DNA of 64,000 nucleotides, from positions 67,552,884 through 67,616,883 of the forward strand of contig CM034547.1 in the NCBI GenBank assembly GCA_020055645.1, given 5' to 3'. Below, one piece after another: positions 24,311-37,075 of this stretch. The stretch's first letter is position 1, and every line of letters begins with the position of its first letter. Made by a program: the position numbers and the translations under genes. Under the pieces are notes generated by a model. The model was not told the origin of the DNA, did not search any database, and saw nothing but the letters and a program-made list of their open reading frames with translations. Source of the stretch: Tomocerus qinae. Its lineage: Eukaryota > Arthropoda > Collembola > Entomobryomorpha > Tomoceridae.

Positions 24311-24965
24311 GTTAGGTTGGTAAATTTATTGGTTTAACTCAGTCTGTGGTTATAATATAGAGATGGTGATAAAGGTAAACGCATTGCTCAGAAATTGGCC
24401 AAAATAATTTGTGACAAGAAAACCTCTCTTTGACCAAAATTAATACCAAATGCAATGAAATTCAAAAAGTCAGCTGTATATCAGACTACAAGTACAAAGT
24501 TTTTATTATTTTACACTGATTACATCTCATGACAAATTAACACTACATATCTATTATTTGTGAATTTTGAATTGAATATGAACTTATGGATACTTAAGAG
24601 GTATCAACTGTCACCTATCTAAATGCTTGCATAATGCATACTAATTGTATACTGTCTATATATTATAATATTATATGATACAATTAATAGTGGAGTATTT
24701 TAAGGTAAGTTACTCAAGTAAAATTGTATTACAAATTTGTAGAACAAGTTAAATAACTCTAACGATTAAATTACAGAAAGCAATTCATGCTTTTACGTTT
24801 CAAGTACAATGGTTTAAAAACACTATACAATTTAAATTAAATGGTGCAAATTCTAACGACCTTTGCTTATTAAATAACTATTAATAAAAACTGAAATACA
24901 TTTAAGAACATAACATGGAATACTGAACGCAGATTTACTGAATAACGAGAAATCGGAGATTTTGT

Positions 24966-27900
24966 TTAGTAATCCGACTCGTCGTCATCATCAAAAGTAT
25001 ATTTAGCCGCATTACGATTTCGACGTCCACGATCACCTGCTGCCCATGACTCATCGTCACCTCCCAAACTTAAGTTGAAATCGTCATCAGATTCAGATCC
25101 CTTATTCTTTTTCTAGAAATAAAATATTCCAATAAAAAAATTTATACGTCATTCAACTAAGTAATCATAGAGTCACAAAGTTTCTTACAGTTCGTTTCTT
25201 TTTCGCTGGCTTTTCACCCTCCGAGTCGTCAGAATCAAAATTTTTCTTGGCTTTGGATTTTTTGGGCTTGTCAGCTTTCTCCTTTTTGGGTTTGTCTGCT
25301 TTCTCTTTTTTGGGTTTTTCAACTTTCTCCTTTTTGGGTTTTGGAGCTCGTGGTTTGGGGGCTTTCTTTGTCTTCTCCGGGGATTCGAATAGCATATTGA
25401 CGTCATCACTATCGCTACCAGCAGAAGGAGCAACGGCTTCTCTTCGAGGAGATGGGGGTGAAGGACTGGGAGTTCTGGATCTGTCTCCGCCACTTTCACT
25501 GATCTTTTTCTGGATAAGAGAGTCAAAGAGACTGTTGCTGTCTGTTTTGGATAGCTTCGATGGGGAGTCGTCAAAGCTTTCCTCGTCACTGAAGGAATCG
25601 GCCGCAGTGCGTTTCTTACCGTTTCGTTTTGGTGCCCCGACATCCTCTTCGGAATCAGAGATTGAGTAGACAGGTTTCTTTTTGGGTAACGCAGCGGCAG
25701 TTCCATTAGTTTTCGGTTTGGGCTTAGGCTTCGCTGGGGCTTCGTCATCACTTCCCCCGCCTTCGTCGCTAGACTTGAAGGGGTCGCTTTCATCTGAACT
25801 GTAATTATATTTGCTTTTCTTGGCAGCTGCAGCACGATTGGTTCTTGGTCTCACGGGAGAAATGGGTGCTGAAGCGGGACTGGCATCGCTGTCTGAGTCT
25901 ATATCAATATCTTCACTTCCGCTTTCCCATTCGTTCTTCTTCTTTTTCTTCGTCGGAGACTTCTTCTTAAAATCTAATTTCGTTTGTTTCAGCCCATCAG
26001 ACCCTGAATTCTTTCCGCGTCCTTTGGCAGCGCCGCCTTCCTTTTTAGGTCTCTTTGCAGCTGTGGGCTTGTCCTTGCTCGGACTTCCGTCACCAGAGCT
26101 ATTAAGTTTGTCATGTAAAGAAACGTTTCCCTCCTCTACCAACATATCAAATTCGTCCTTTTCCTCCGGTCCGTTTTTGTCTTTCTTTTTTGCTCCTCGG
26201 GAACCTTTCGTTAATTTGGCTTTAGTTGCCAGTTCAGCCTTCTTTATCATCTCGTCGATAATGGGCTGAACTTTTCGACCTTGTGGAGATGGAGCGAAGA
26301 CAGCCAGAGCTTTTTTGTTAATTCCTTTCTTAGGGGCTTGTTGTTTGTTTTTGTTTGACTTGCCCATTTTGTTTGATGCGCCATCGTCCTCTAACTCTTT
26401 GGCTTCCACTTCTTCTAGTTTCTCCAAAAATGCATCCAAGTCATCGGAGTAGAGATCAGCAGGTGTTTTTCGCTTCAAAGCAGCCAGTGTTGCTAGCTTA
26501 TCGTCTCGGTCTTTAAGCAAAGCTTGCTTTTTCTCATCAGTTAAACTCCACATGGCCATAGAGAGCAAGTAACCATAATCCTTTCCTGCTTCTACATCTT
26601 CAACATCATCCTCATCTACATCTTCATCCTCTTCCTCTTGGCGCTGTAACAATCGATTTTGTTTATCTAGCCATATTTTCATTGGGTCAGAGTCATACTT
26701 TCGGGCAAACAACTCATCGATAATCACTTTCCTTTTCTTATTTTCCACGACAATTTTGTTATCGCACTTCTCCACGATGAATCTCGCTTGATTTGACAAT
26801 TTCTTCGCTTCTGCTTCTAAAGCTCCTAACAAGTATTCTCGTCTCTTCTCGTACATTTCCATTCGAAGTTCAAAAAACTCCTTCAAAATGTCAACAGCTG
26901 AGTCATATCTTCTCAGACAGCCGTTTTTATCAAAGAGGACCATTGAAGTAAGATTCATGGCCGACTGAAGCTTGAAAACCTTATGTAGACCTTGCATTTC
27001 AAACTTTTCCAAGTTCTGTTGGCTCATGGACACGACAAACTTGACAGTAATATCCGTGTGATATTCTTTGTAGTCATTTATCAAAGCAGGCGTTTTTTCG
27101 GTGCTTGTTTGCATGGCCTCCATTACATTTTCCTTGTACGCCTGTGTCCAAGTGTGAACCGGTAACTCTGTAATTTCTATTTTTGTGTCGCTCAAAATGC
27201 TGACTTCACCGTTGATCGCATATTTTTGAGGTGAGATTTCTAGGATCTCCCCTTTGAAGTTCTTGTACCAGGGTTTCATATGCTGAGGTTCGTCCCCACG
27301 TATTAAGCGACGGAGATTGGCCACAATTTGTCTTGGATCAAAATTCGGTACTTTCGTCATCCACCCAGTTCCAATCCCATCAGCTCCATTGACAAGAACC
27401 ATTGGAATGATAGGGATGTACCATTCGGGCTCTATTCTCTGGTTGTCATCGTACAGGTTCTTTAGAATCGCGTCATCTTTTTTGTCAAAGATCATTCTGG
27501 CCAATGGACTTAATTGTGTGAAAATATATCTCGGGGAAGCTGCATCTTTGCCACCTTGTAGTCGAGTCCCAAACTGGCCAATTGGTTGTAGCAAATTTAT
27601 ATTGTTGGAGCCCACATAATTTTGAGCTAGATTGATGATGGTGGACATCAGAGACTGCTCTCCATGATGGTAGGCGGAATGTTCAGCCACAGACCCAGCC
27701 AATTGGGCTACTTTAATTTCTTTCTTGTCGGCACGTTTCATACACGTGAAGAGTACTTTTCTCTGTCCTGGTTTCAAACCGTCCACTAAGCTAGGTATTG
27801 ATCGTTCGTTGTCCAAGTTGCTGAATAAGACTAATTCCTTGTTAATAAAATCTGAATAGGTGATAGCATGGACTTCTTTGTTGTAGATGACATCTTCAGC

Positions 27901-30900
27901 CATCCCCATCTCTTTTCGTCGTTTGCATCCTTCCATCCAATTAGTTAACCAGTCTTTTCTCTGTTCAATACATTTCTTACTGAAAGCCATCGTGATTTGG
28001 TCATCGTCAATGGTTCCTTGGTATTTAAATTTTATCCGATGACGTTGCATATCGGTGAAGTATTCTTTCGCTTCTTTCGAAGTGGAAGTACCCAACCCCT
28101 TGTAGTATTTTAGCTTGTACGTTTTCCAATTAGCCGTTGCTTTTTTCCACTCTTCTAATTCAGGCATGGAGTAAAATGACACACTTGTGTTTTGACCTTT
28201 CGTTGCTTTTACAATAGGGGTAATAAATTCTTCGATGAAATTCATCTTCAAAAGATTAGGCCAATTGTGATGAATAAAATTAATTATTAGCCCTTTAATG
28301 TGAGAACCATCGTGATCCTGATCTGTCATTATCATCACTTTCCCATAACGGAGTGTCCGCATTTCTTCTGAGTCAGTGTACTTCCGTTTGTATTGTAAAC
28401 CAAGAATTTTAACCAGAGCACTAATTTCTGCGTTATCCATAATCTGTAACAAGAATAAATTTGAATTTAGACATTTAGCTTAATTATTTAGAAAAACAGG
28501 ACTAGGACATTTATATAAATAGTTAACCTGCTTGTGCGAAGCTTCTCGGACATTTAGAAGTTTACCCCTCAAAGGAAAAACTCCGTAATGGTCCCTGCCA
28601 ACAACCCCTAAGCCTGCTACAGCCAAAGTTTTGGCTGAGTCTCCTTCAGTAAGAATTAAAGTACAGCCAGAGGAATTTTTTGTTCCTGCGTCGTTTGCAT
28701 CTTCTAATTTTGGAATTCCTTTGATCTTGTTTGACTTCTTTCCAGAACCTTTGTTTAGTAAACTTTCTGCCTTAAATTTTGCCCACTGAAGTACTAGCTC
28801 AACAATTCCAGATTTAATGACGGAAGTGTAGAATTTCTCAGTGGGTGCGCATTTAGATCTACAAAAAATCAAATTACACATTAAAATATTTTTTAGTTTC
28901 TAAGTATTAATTAGTATTTTTGGGCTTACCCGAATTGACGCTGCTGAAGTGTCATATGTTCTTTAGTTTGAGAATCGAATGTTGGATTTTCAATCAGGCA
29001 GTTTACGAATAGCCACATGTGATTTCTCACTTGAAACGGTTTAATGTTAATTCCATTTTTGTTCTTTTTTTTGATTGTTTCGACAAGGTTTTTTATGAGA
29101 AGCTCAGCTACGTAGTCAACGTGGCGTCCTCCCTTATTAAGAGAACATAGCAATAATATTACAATGTTATTTTCAACAAAATGTAAAAAAATAAGCACAG
29201 TAGCGTATAACCTAGTAATAGGCGATAATTTGATCCGACGAATTTCAAAATAACTTACTTTTAAAGTAGCAATGCTGTTCACAAATGAAATGTGCTGAAA
29301 TTGTCCCTCAGATGGAGCAACAGCAATTTCCCAACGGTCATTGACAGATTCGTAGGTGAACTTTAACGGATTTCCATACTCATCTCTGCGATCTTTAAGA
29401 AATAAGTCAACGTAATCTTTGAAGTTCTTAACCTGTAATCAAAAATTAAAAAATTAAAGGTAAAACTCAACAAAATAACATTTAAGAACAATTAATACAT
29501 TACATAATTAAAGGTGAACTATTAGAGAATGTTGATATGGAACTAACCGGTAGTCTTTTCCCGTTTAACATTACTTTAACACCACGTGTGGAAGCCGCAA
29601 CATCGTAAGCACGACGATGGAAAATGGATACAATATCGCTGTCTAAACTTTCCATTTTAAATTTTTCCAAATCTGGCTTAAAGGATATTTTAGTGAAGTC
29701 GGATCCATCAAAATCTTTGATCTTGGGTGGAGTTGTTTTGGACATATTATTTTCCCATGTCTATAAACAAAATCATAAAACAAAGAAGTTGTAAGAGGAA
29801 GTCAATTAGAAGAAATGGTTAAGTTCAACACCATTTAGTGTAAACATTTTAAGTAAAGCAACAACTGTAATTAAGTTAATTTAATTCATGAAATAATAAC
29901 ACGTGTTAAAATCTTGAAAAAGTTTTCATTGACCTATATTGAGGCAATATTTGACAGTGCGAGATGCAATTGAATATCAATCCCTCCCCCTCCCTCCAAT
30001 ATATCAAAAAGCAAAAACGACGTACAAAATAAAGAAGTGAATGCTAGGTACCTGTTTAAATGCTCGCTTGTACTTCTTAGACGCAGTTTCGACAGTGAAT
30101 TTTGTGCTGAAAACGTTGCATAACTTAGCACCATACCCGTTACGACCTCCAGTAACTTTCTTTTCATCATCATTGAAATTGGATGAAGTTAGCAAATGTC
30201 CGAATATCATTGTGGGAACCATCATTTTTTCTTTTTGATGTTCCACGACAGGGATCCCTGACCCGTTGTTCCAAATAGAAACTGTTTTGTTTTCAGGGTC
30301 AATATCAACTTTGATTGTATCCATTGAAGGATCTCTTTGCTTGTTGTCTGCTGCATTGACCAATATTTCATCAAATATTTTGAACAGTCCAGGCACATAC
30401 GTCACGGACTTTTGTACCATAGAACCTTCTTCGATAACCCACATGTTTTCAGTAACCGGCTCCACAGATCCTGTACCAAAGTACAATCATAGTTATAATA
30501 CAATCATAATTCGTTTAATTCCGATAAAGCTTTACAAGAAATAATATGAATAGAATACAGGAAGTCTTGTCCTTGACACAGTGTTCAGCTGTGAATCCAA
30601 AATTCCACTAGAAAACAATGAACAAGAAAAACAGCAAAAAAAGCGACATAATGGTATTCAAACAGGTTGAATAGGAGGCCGTCAATGTCGTCAGCCGAAA
30701 CTCGTCGATTTCGACTAATGACATCTTATTCAACATGAGAGCTAATTTTTCGGCCGATTTTTTGAATACCATTACGTCTAGTCCTTCACTGTTTTTGCTT
30801 TTAACATAGTATTCCATGCATTGCTAAATAGAAAATACAGCTGCTGACTGAAGACAGTGCATGGTGTTGATTACCATTCAAAGTATATTTATTTATTATG

Positions 30901-31102
30901 GAATAGAGATTTCAATAAATAAAGATAAAGAAAGGTAACTTGTCATACCAATATATGTGTCAGGACGCAGAAGAATATGCTCCAACTGGGTTTTTTTCTG
31001 ATAAATGTCTTCGATTTTATTAGATTTCTTGTTTGGTTTTGGTTCCCCCATATCTGCTATTTCAGCACTCCCGTCAACCACCGGTTTAGATTTGGAACTC
31101 AT
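24966..31102 (-). CDS. TOP2: DNA topoisomerase II
   Basis: ATP-dependent nuclear type IIA topoisomerase that passes one duplex through another for decatenation and chromosome segregation. Coding exons: 31102-30949, 30470-30052, 29760-29548, 29432-29259, 29132-28930, 28858-28528, 28443-25189, 25112-24966. All join in frame for 1631 residues. Order: GHKL ATPase (WNNGSGIPVVEH, then GRNGYGAKLCN), transducer, TOPRIM with EGDSAKTLAVAGLG and DQDHDGSHIKG, breakage-reunion domain with SPRYIFT (catalytic Tyr at about 804, matching the family), then a long charged tail with KPKKEK repeats and Ser/Asp clusters ending DDDDESDY. The start ATG at 31102 follows an acceptor by 15 nt, so an upstream 5' exon exists; the frame is open through those 15 nt, so a longer N-terminus is possible. 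The catalytic core appears intact. Confidence 0.96.
30608..30817 (-). other. open frame inside TOP2 intron 1, hydrophobic C-terminus
   Basis: A 69-codon frame (MEYYVKSKNSEGLDVMVF...) ends in a run of about 15 hydrophobic residues (LFLLFFLFIVF). It lies between TOP2 coding exons 1 and 2, on the same strand. 'taatggtattcaaa' and its reverse complement flank the middle (30651-30775), suggesting a small inverted-repeat element instead of a gene. I do not recognise it. Confidence 0.15.
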
Positions 31103-31258
31103 CTTTGCAAAGAGTTCCTGCAATACAATAAAATGATTTACAAAAATCAAGTATAGGTATATTATTTTTTTGTTTTTATGCGGAGCGTATTGAATCATAA
31201 TGACATTGAAATTTGCCATAACCGGTGTTGTCAAAACCATGTCATCAAAGATTGATAA

Positions 31259-31512
31259 ATGACCAGACACCAAAATGAACTTAGTAAACAGGCAATTGAA
31301 CCTGTAAAGGCCCTGAAGAGGAAGTGGCCATTAGAAGAGTTGTTGAGGACAATCTTCTACCATGTAGTAAAGTCAAGGACAAAAATGGAAGAGACACCGT
31401 GCGACTTTTTTGGCTCTTAAGGTCAACGCAACTGAATAAACTGGAGAAGCGAATTAGCTCAGGTCATAAGGCAGCGAAGGCAGCGGGTGAAGGATTGCAA
31501 ACTAAAAAATAA
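31259..31512 (+). pseudogene. frameshifted coding fragment
   Basis: ATG at 31259 opens 53 codons including KALKRKWPLEELLRTIFYH and stops at 31418. The overlapping next frame continues KVKDKNGRDTVRLFWLLRS and ends KAAKAAGEGLQTKK at TAA 31510. The two halves read as one protein broken by a single frame change near 31365. The joined motif weakly recalls bromodomains of the polybromo type (DxxGRxxxxxFxxLxS), but this is a guess. It is probably a decayed copy lying 140 bp upstream of TOP2 on the opposite strand. Confidence 0.35.
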
Positions 31513-33129
31513 TGTTCAAAAGGTACTATAGTTTAGTAACAGTATTTAAATCTACACTATTATAGCAACTAAAAAGAACACATTTTTAATCCCACGACAA
31601 CTACTATACAGGGTCGTCTGGATTGTGCAAAAGTATTTAGGACAAAGGATTGAAAGGACTTATGCATTGGAGTCAAGGCTAGTAGAAGTAAAATAGGTTT
31701 GGAATTCCCAGGCACTTCTGAATTTTTGTGTATGTAGTTTAGATATCTAATTTCCTTAGTACCACCATACCGGAGTAGCACCTCGATACGCTCTCTGATT
31801 GGCTATTGCTATAACGAATATTTTATTATAGATTCCCCAAATGGGGACATCTTAGTAAAATTTTGCAATTATTACAAAATACGATACAACTCATGACATA
31901 TCCTACACAGAATCCACCCAAAGGCTTTTCAAGGTGGAAAGTACAACGGAATCATATTGTTATGAATCATTTGCTCACACTAGTAAGTAAACATTAGTTT
32001 TTCAATTACGACTTTAAACAACGAGTGCACATTCGGTGTTCTTTTACTTTGCGAGCTTCAACGGAATACCTACCCGGCTTTCGGCTACGTTTAACTTTGA
32101 CTTTCGGGTCTAGAAAAAAGGACCTTTCAGCTGCTATTTTTCCGTGGCTATAATCTATAATGATTCAATAACTGAAGATAATTTTCCGTCCGTAAATAGG
32201 ACGGGCTTATTTCTAAGAACCAATGTAACGGAACACACATACCTACTAATCACAACTTCTTTCATATAAATTGGACTTGGGGCTTGGACGGTAAACGAGA
32301 GTTGAATAGAGAATTCCGTATTTGCGCTTGAATGTTTATAAGGGACAAAATGTCTCTTATAAACTTGCAATCAAATGTTTTTGAACGAAATGAAAATAAC
32401 TTTTTACAAGAAAATATCTGAAAGGTAGCTCAGTAGTTGTCTTTCAGAAGAGATTACTCTGATGGGGAGGGAGAGTGAGGTGAAAACAATTTCATTTAAA
32501 ATGTCAGTGAAGAGTTGCCACTCTCATTTACATCAAAAACTGGACTCTCACTCTTCAAAATTACATCTCTCAAAAGTTCACCTTTTTCCATTTAAAAATA
32601 TGAAATATGAGTGAAAGCATGAGTGAAAGGAAGAGTTTTTGGAAATTTCTTATTTAAAAATCGACTCGACTCCCACTCTCACGCACGTTTTACGCACTTT
32701 TTCGAGAGTGAAAGGTACCTCAATACGTACCTTACACTCTCAAAGAGTGGAGATTAGAGTGGGAGTGTTTATTAAAAATATGGGCCTAAGAATGACTTCT
32801 GAAAATCATAAAACTTTCGTCATGGACATTGGATCTGTAATTTTATTGGTCAAATGACACAAAATTCATCTTGACAGAAAACTCATCTTGACAACTGGGA
32901 CACTTTATTTAGCACAAAAGACAGGCCATCATGAAAAAGATGACAATTGGTAAAAACAAATTCTGACAAGGATGAAGGTTGGGGCTGTAATTTCTTTCGG
33001 CGGCGCCCAACGTGGAGGACATCCGTATCGTTCGCCTGGCTCCCAAAAACTACTAATTGGGCGTCGCAGGCGCTTGAAAAATGTTTTCTTTGGTCACGTA
33101 TTAGATCTCACCAAAAAAAGCTTTGGGCG

Positions 33130-33800
33130 CCCAAAGACGAAATTACACTCCAGCTAAATATCGTGGGGAATCGATTTCACAGTCCCCCAAAATTTGCGGT
33201 TAATCTTTTCAGTACTGTAGTTCTTTATTCAGGACAAATCATAGATTATATATCACTCGCGCCCCGCGTAGTAAAATAACCTTGCATATTTTACACGCTG
33301 GGGCTGCCTTCGGCAGGCTCGCTCATATAATGACAAATTTACGGCAAGGTTTGCGGGCGCCACTCGGGGGTCGGCTTCGCCGACCGCCCTCGGGCGCACG
33401 CAAACCTTGCCGTAAATTTATATCATTAAACTCACAAGCAAGAAAAAACAATGTTTTTTCTTACTTCAGATGTACAGAAACCATATACTAAAAGGGGTCC
33501 AGTGGGTTGTGGTTTCGTAAACATGCGGCGAAGGCCTAAGCTCCTCCCTTCATCCAATGACATGTGATACGGGGCGCCGCGGAAGCCAATCAAACCAGAT
33601 AACGGGCAAAAGTTTGCCTACCTTGCTATTACATTGTTCTGTACATCTTATATGGATATTTTCCATACGTTTAGTCTATGAGGACAAATCAGCTTTTAGT
33701 ATTATAGTAAGTTGCACAGAAAAGTAAACACAAAATTTGCGCGAAAATCATATCGATTCCCCAAGATATTCACCTGGAGTGTAAAGCCCCCGGATTGGGG
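33130..33800. mobile_element. foldback element with GC-rich palindrome
   Basis: 'acactccag', 'ggggaatcgat' and 'tcccccaa' at 33145-33190 recur as the reverse complement at 33738-33805, giving arms of about 70 bp. Inside, 33324-33428 is a nearly perfect palindrome: 'aaatttacggcaaggtttgc' against 'gcaaaccttgccgtaaattt', with 'ggtcggc' and 'gccgacc' at its centre. The GC content is far above that of the surroundings. Confidence 0.65.
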
Positions 33801-33924
33801 GACATAGTAAATAATGGTAACGTAATAAAAATGGAGGTTGTATACCAACATAATTCCCAGGTATAATCGGTATGGGTGCACCCGATGTACCGGTACATGT
33901 GTCATGTGTGAGAATGAAATTTTA

Positions 33925-34330
33925 ACCCTAGAATGCCCGCAGTGGTCCATCCATGGATTTTGGGTCTTTTTTTCTATCCTAGCTTCGAGCAGATATTCCT
34001 TACAACCTCAAGGATTTTTTTATTTGTCAAGAATGCGTTTCTCTCGTTATGTAGAAATCAGTTGATATTTAAGAAGGCAAAACAAAATAAAAAAACTGAA
34101 AAGTGGGACCACTTTTCTACGCTAATGCCCAAGCTGGTCCATCCATGGACAGTGATGGTTTCAAAATCCCTGAGTCCATGGGTGGACCACCTCTTGTAAA
34201 AACGTTGCTGGTGGAGCATATTATTTATGAAACCGTGCTCCGAACCCTGATAGTCAAAAATTCCCAAGCAATCCACACGTGGACAACCAATCACAACGCA
34301 CAGCCATGCATGGACCACTTGGGTATTAGT
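33925..34330. mobile_element. inverted-repeat element, 'gtggtccatccatgg' ends
   Basis: 'agtggtccatccatgg' near 33940 is mirrored by 'ccatgcatggaccact' near 34320, and an inner pair ('ctggtccatccatgg' at 34134, 'ccatgggtggaccac' at 34177) lies between them. It is non-coding. Confidence 0.5.
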
Positions 34331-36099
34331 TAGGAGACTGACCTAGCGATATTTAAAATCCCGCTAAACAAGGTGACTTTGTTTTCGAAAATAAACGCTA
34401 GACCTAGTTAGTGATAAGGGGGTTCCCTTTACTATTTTCGTCTCAGCGCCACTATAACAGGAAAGTCGAGAACAAGTTGGAGGCAGATTTTGTCTCCCGG
34501 AGCCAAAATTTTGGGCCACAGTCCTTTAACTCTTATCAACAGCTCACAACGTGAAGCGAAAAGTTGGTAAGAGTATAAAAACTTTAACTACTTGGGTATT
34601 AACGCTGATTTTATGTCCTGGGAAGACTAGGGTTAATGTAATAATGATGGAGAAAAAATAGCCGGTTATAATATGAATAAACAAAAATCCACTAGTGACA
34701 TAGAGATGTCATTTGTCACGTTTCCAGGGTCGTGGCGCGGGAGGCTTAGTCCCCCGCTCCGAAAGTCCGAAATATTTTTACCCAAAAGCGAAAATGGTTC
34801 CCTTCCCCAAATTATTCTGTCTACGGCCCTCCCTTCCTAGCAAATTTGGTATATTGCAGCAACACTGCATTGTAGATGCAAGTTTGTTTACTTTTGGTAA
34901 TTGCTGGCTGATGGTGACCGGAACGGAAGGAAACAAAAGGATGAAGGGAGGGAGGTGGCAAGAGGTCACCAGCATTCCAACCGGCTAAGTCTATCGTCTA
35001 TCTCACTTCCCCCAAGAAGTATAATAAGCTGCCTTTCAGGCGAGTTAAAAATTAAGTCACAAAAAGGAGTATAAAAACTAAGCCACCAAAGGAAGTATAA
35101 TAAGTCATAAGTGTATATATTTTTAGTGAACGAAAGGTCTGTTTACTGTGTTTACTAAACTACTACGACTTACCAATGACTAACCCGACAGACAGTCAAC
35201 AGTTGACGAAGAAAAATGCGACGACGCGACAAATGGACTGGAGGTTTTTTGGTGGACAGACGAAAAGGTAGAAGGGACTAAAAGTGAAGTAGTTAGAGAG
35301 GCAAAAGCTGAAAGCTCAACCGAAAACCTAAACTTAAATATCAAATGCAAATGAAGATAAGCTACGAAAAGGCGCGGTACCTCACTCACAGGACTCAACA
35401 ACCTTAAGCAGGTATGAAGTTTATTATTGTACTACTGCTCTACTGACTGAGTACTGAACTGACTATCAAATAATATTATTATGATTATGAGTGTCGGAAA
35501 AGAAAAGACCTTTTAGGTCCATTCCCGCGTTGCTTATTTTTGTGCACAGGCATCTTAGGCCGTCCTATATTTTAAATTGACCAATAGGATTAGCAGTCAA
35601 ACCACTTTCGGCCAATCAGAAGATGCCTCTTACGCTTCGGTTAGTGACCCTCTCATGAACCAAAATGGCACACGGAAAATTGACAAATTTCCAGCGAATT
35701 AACTGAACAGTTCCATAAATAACTACAAAAAATATTTATTTAAATGATTACCTCTATTTAATAAAAATTCAACAGCAATCAGTAGACAATAACTGCCGAA
35801 ATCGTCCGGAGAATCAATGACAAATTCCGTACATAGTTCTTCCAGCCCAGCTACTGAGCTGCTTACTGTTTCAGTCTCAGTTTATAGCTATAAAAGCTAC
35901 CAGGCCAGGCAGCGGCAGCAACAACGCAACGTAGAGTGAAAAGTCTTTTCTGACCGACTCTGTAATACTCTACTCTACTCTCTGCCCTGCTACACTGCTC
36001 TTCTACCTTCTTCTGTGCTAGACCACGTACGTGTACATGTACATGTTAGTTTTTGAGAGAGCTCTTGTGTCGTTGTCGTTGTGTCATTGTGTCTTGTGT

Positions 36100-36720
36100 G
36101 TGTGTATGTGTTGCTGAGCTGCTTAATGGAAATGACCAGTCCGTCTGTCTGTCCATCTGTTAACACCAAGGTCGCAGCGAGCACACAGGCACGTGCCCCC
36201 CCCCAAAAAATCGAGCAAATAAAGAAATTTTTGTCTAAAAACGCAAAAAATCGCTAAAATTTTCGTGCGAAAATTATGGCATTTTATATGGGTGCCCCAA
36301 ATTATTTCTGGCTGCGGCCCTGGTTAACACAGAACGGTTACAGATTATCAGTTGAAACTTCCTGTAAGTAATCTAGAGATGAATAGTAAGGTAGAGTTTA
36401 AAAGTTGACAAAACAGGACACACTCCCTGCGTGTGGGAGTGGTTCAAAAACTTAAAATTGATGTGACTTTTGCTTTTCTTATCGTAGAAGGTCATTAGAT
36501 GGCTCGTTTTAAAGGTTATTCAATTGATCAGGTCAAAGTTAAGTCATACAGGGTCAAATGGTCATTGAAAAATAGGGTGAAAACGTCACAAATCCTGACT
36601 ATCTCCGCTACTATTTTACATACATTTGACATGGTTGATATTATTATTAGATACTAGCTGTGAAACCTAGCAGGTACAATGTGCTAGAAAAAATTTAAAT
36701 ACGCTGTTTTGAAATATAAA
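36100..36720. repeat. dispersed repeat ('gtctgtctgtc' family), split by a MITE
   Basis: 'gctgctta..ggaaatgacc', 'gtctgtctgtc', 'cggttacagattatcagtt', 'cacaaatcctgactat' and 'tttgacatg' match, in the same order, the stretch 49310-49620 in a COG4 intron. The present copy is interrupted by a 156-bp insertion at 36167-36322. Confidence 0.6.
36167..36322. mobile_element. 156-bp hAT-type MITE with 8-bp target duplication
   Basis: It is flanked by direct repeats GTTAACAC (36159-36166 and 36323-36330). The inverted ends are CAAGGTCGCAGC and GCTGCGGCCCTG. The body has a C-tract and 'aaaaaatcg' repeats, like the elements at 11639 and 12100. Removing it and one duplication restores the host repeat seen at 49.3 kb, which confirms the boundaries. 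Confidence 0.85.
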
Positions 36721-36879
36721 AAGTAGATGCATGAGTCGGATCCGGAATTTCAAGAACGGCTTTTATATAGAGAATTTACTGCGCCCAGACCAAATTTCCC
36801 GTTAAGCGCCTGCTTATGGGCCGTTGCAAACATACGGATTTATTCACTGCGCATGTCCCATTTTACGATTACACTATTC

Positions 36880-37075
36880 TATAATATAATCGTAGACTGG
36901 AAAAAAATTACCTGACTATCCATGTTTGGTAGGGGACCTAGGGAACCTGCATATATTCGTAAAGTAAAACCCCCTTCCCCATGTGTAATGTAACGCAAGT
37001 GCTGATTGTACTACATTTCGGCATCGCCTCCTCCCATCAACTGCGTACGTAACATATGCACGTTCCATGAAATTA
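36880..37075 (+). repeat. dispersed repeat, copy 2
   Basis: Blocks 'attctataatataatcg', 'cctgactatc', 'catcgcctcctcccatcaac' and 'taacatatgcacg' match 47690-47870 in order, and 24110-24310 in reverse. It is non-coding. Confidence 0.65.

Larger units (their letters stand above)
31513..36160. other. repeat-rich gene-free tract
   Basis: It contains an 'actctc'-rich stretch (32440-32790), a foldback element (33130-33800) with a GC-rich palindrome, an inverted-repeat element (33925-34330) and AT-rich filler. A short acidic frame on + at 35188-35340 (DEEKCDDATNGLEVFWW...) has acceptor-like and donor-like edges but nothing to join to, so I do not call it a gene. Confidence 0.5.

Noticed and set aside
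25185-27619. Long open frames of 100-216 codons on both strands inside the TOP2 large exon
   Set aside because: They are alternative-frame shadows of the TOP2 coding sequence, low in complexity because of the Lys/Ser/Asp-rich tail.
35188-35401. Open frames on both strands with acidic (+) or Ser-rich (-) composition
   Set aside because: Opposite-strand openness is mutual, there is no start in the acidic frame, and no exon to join.
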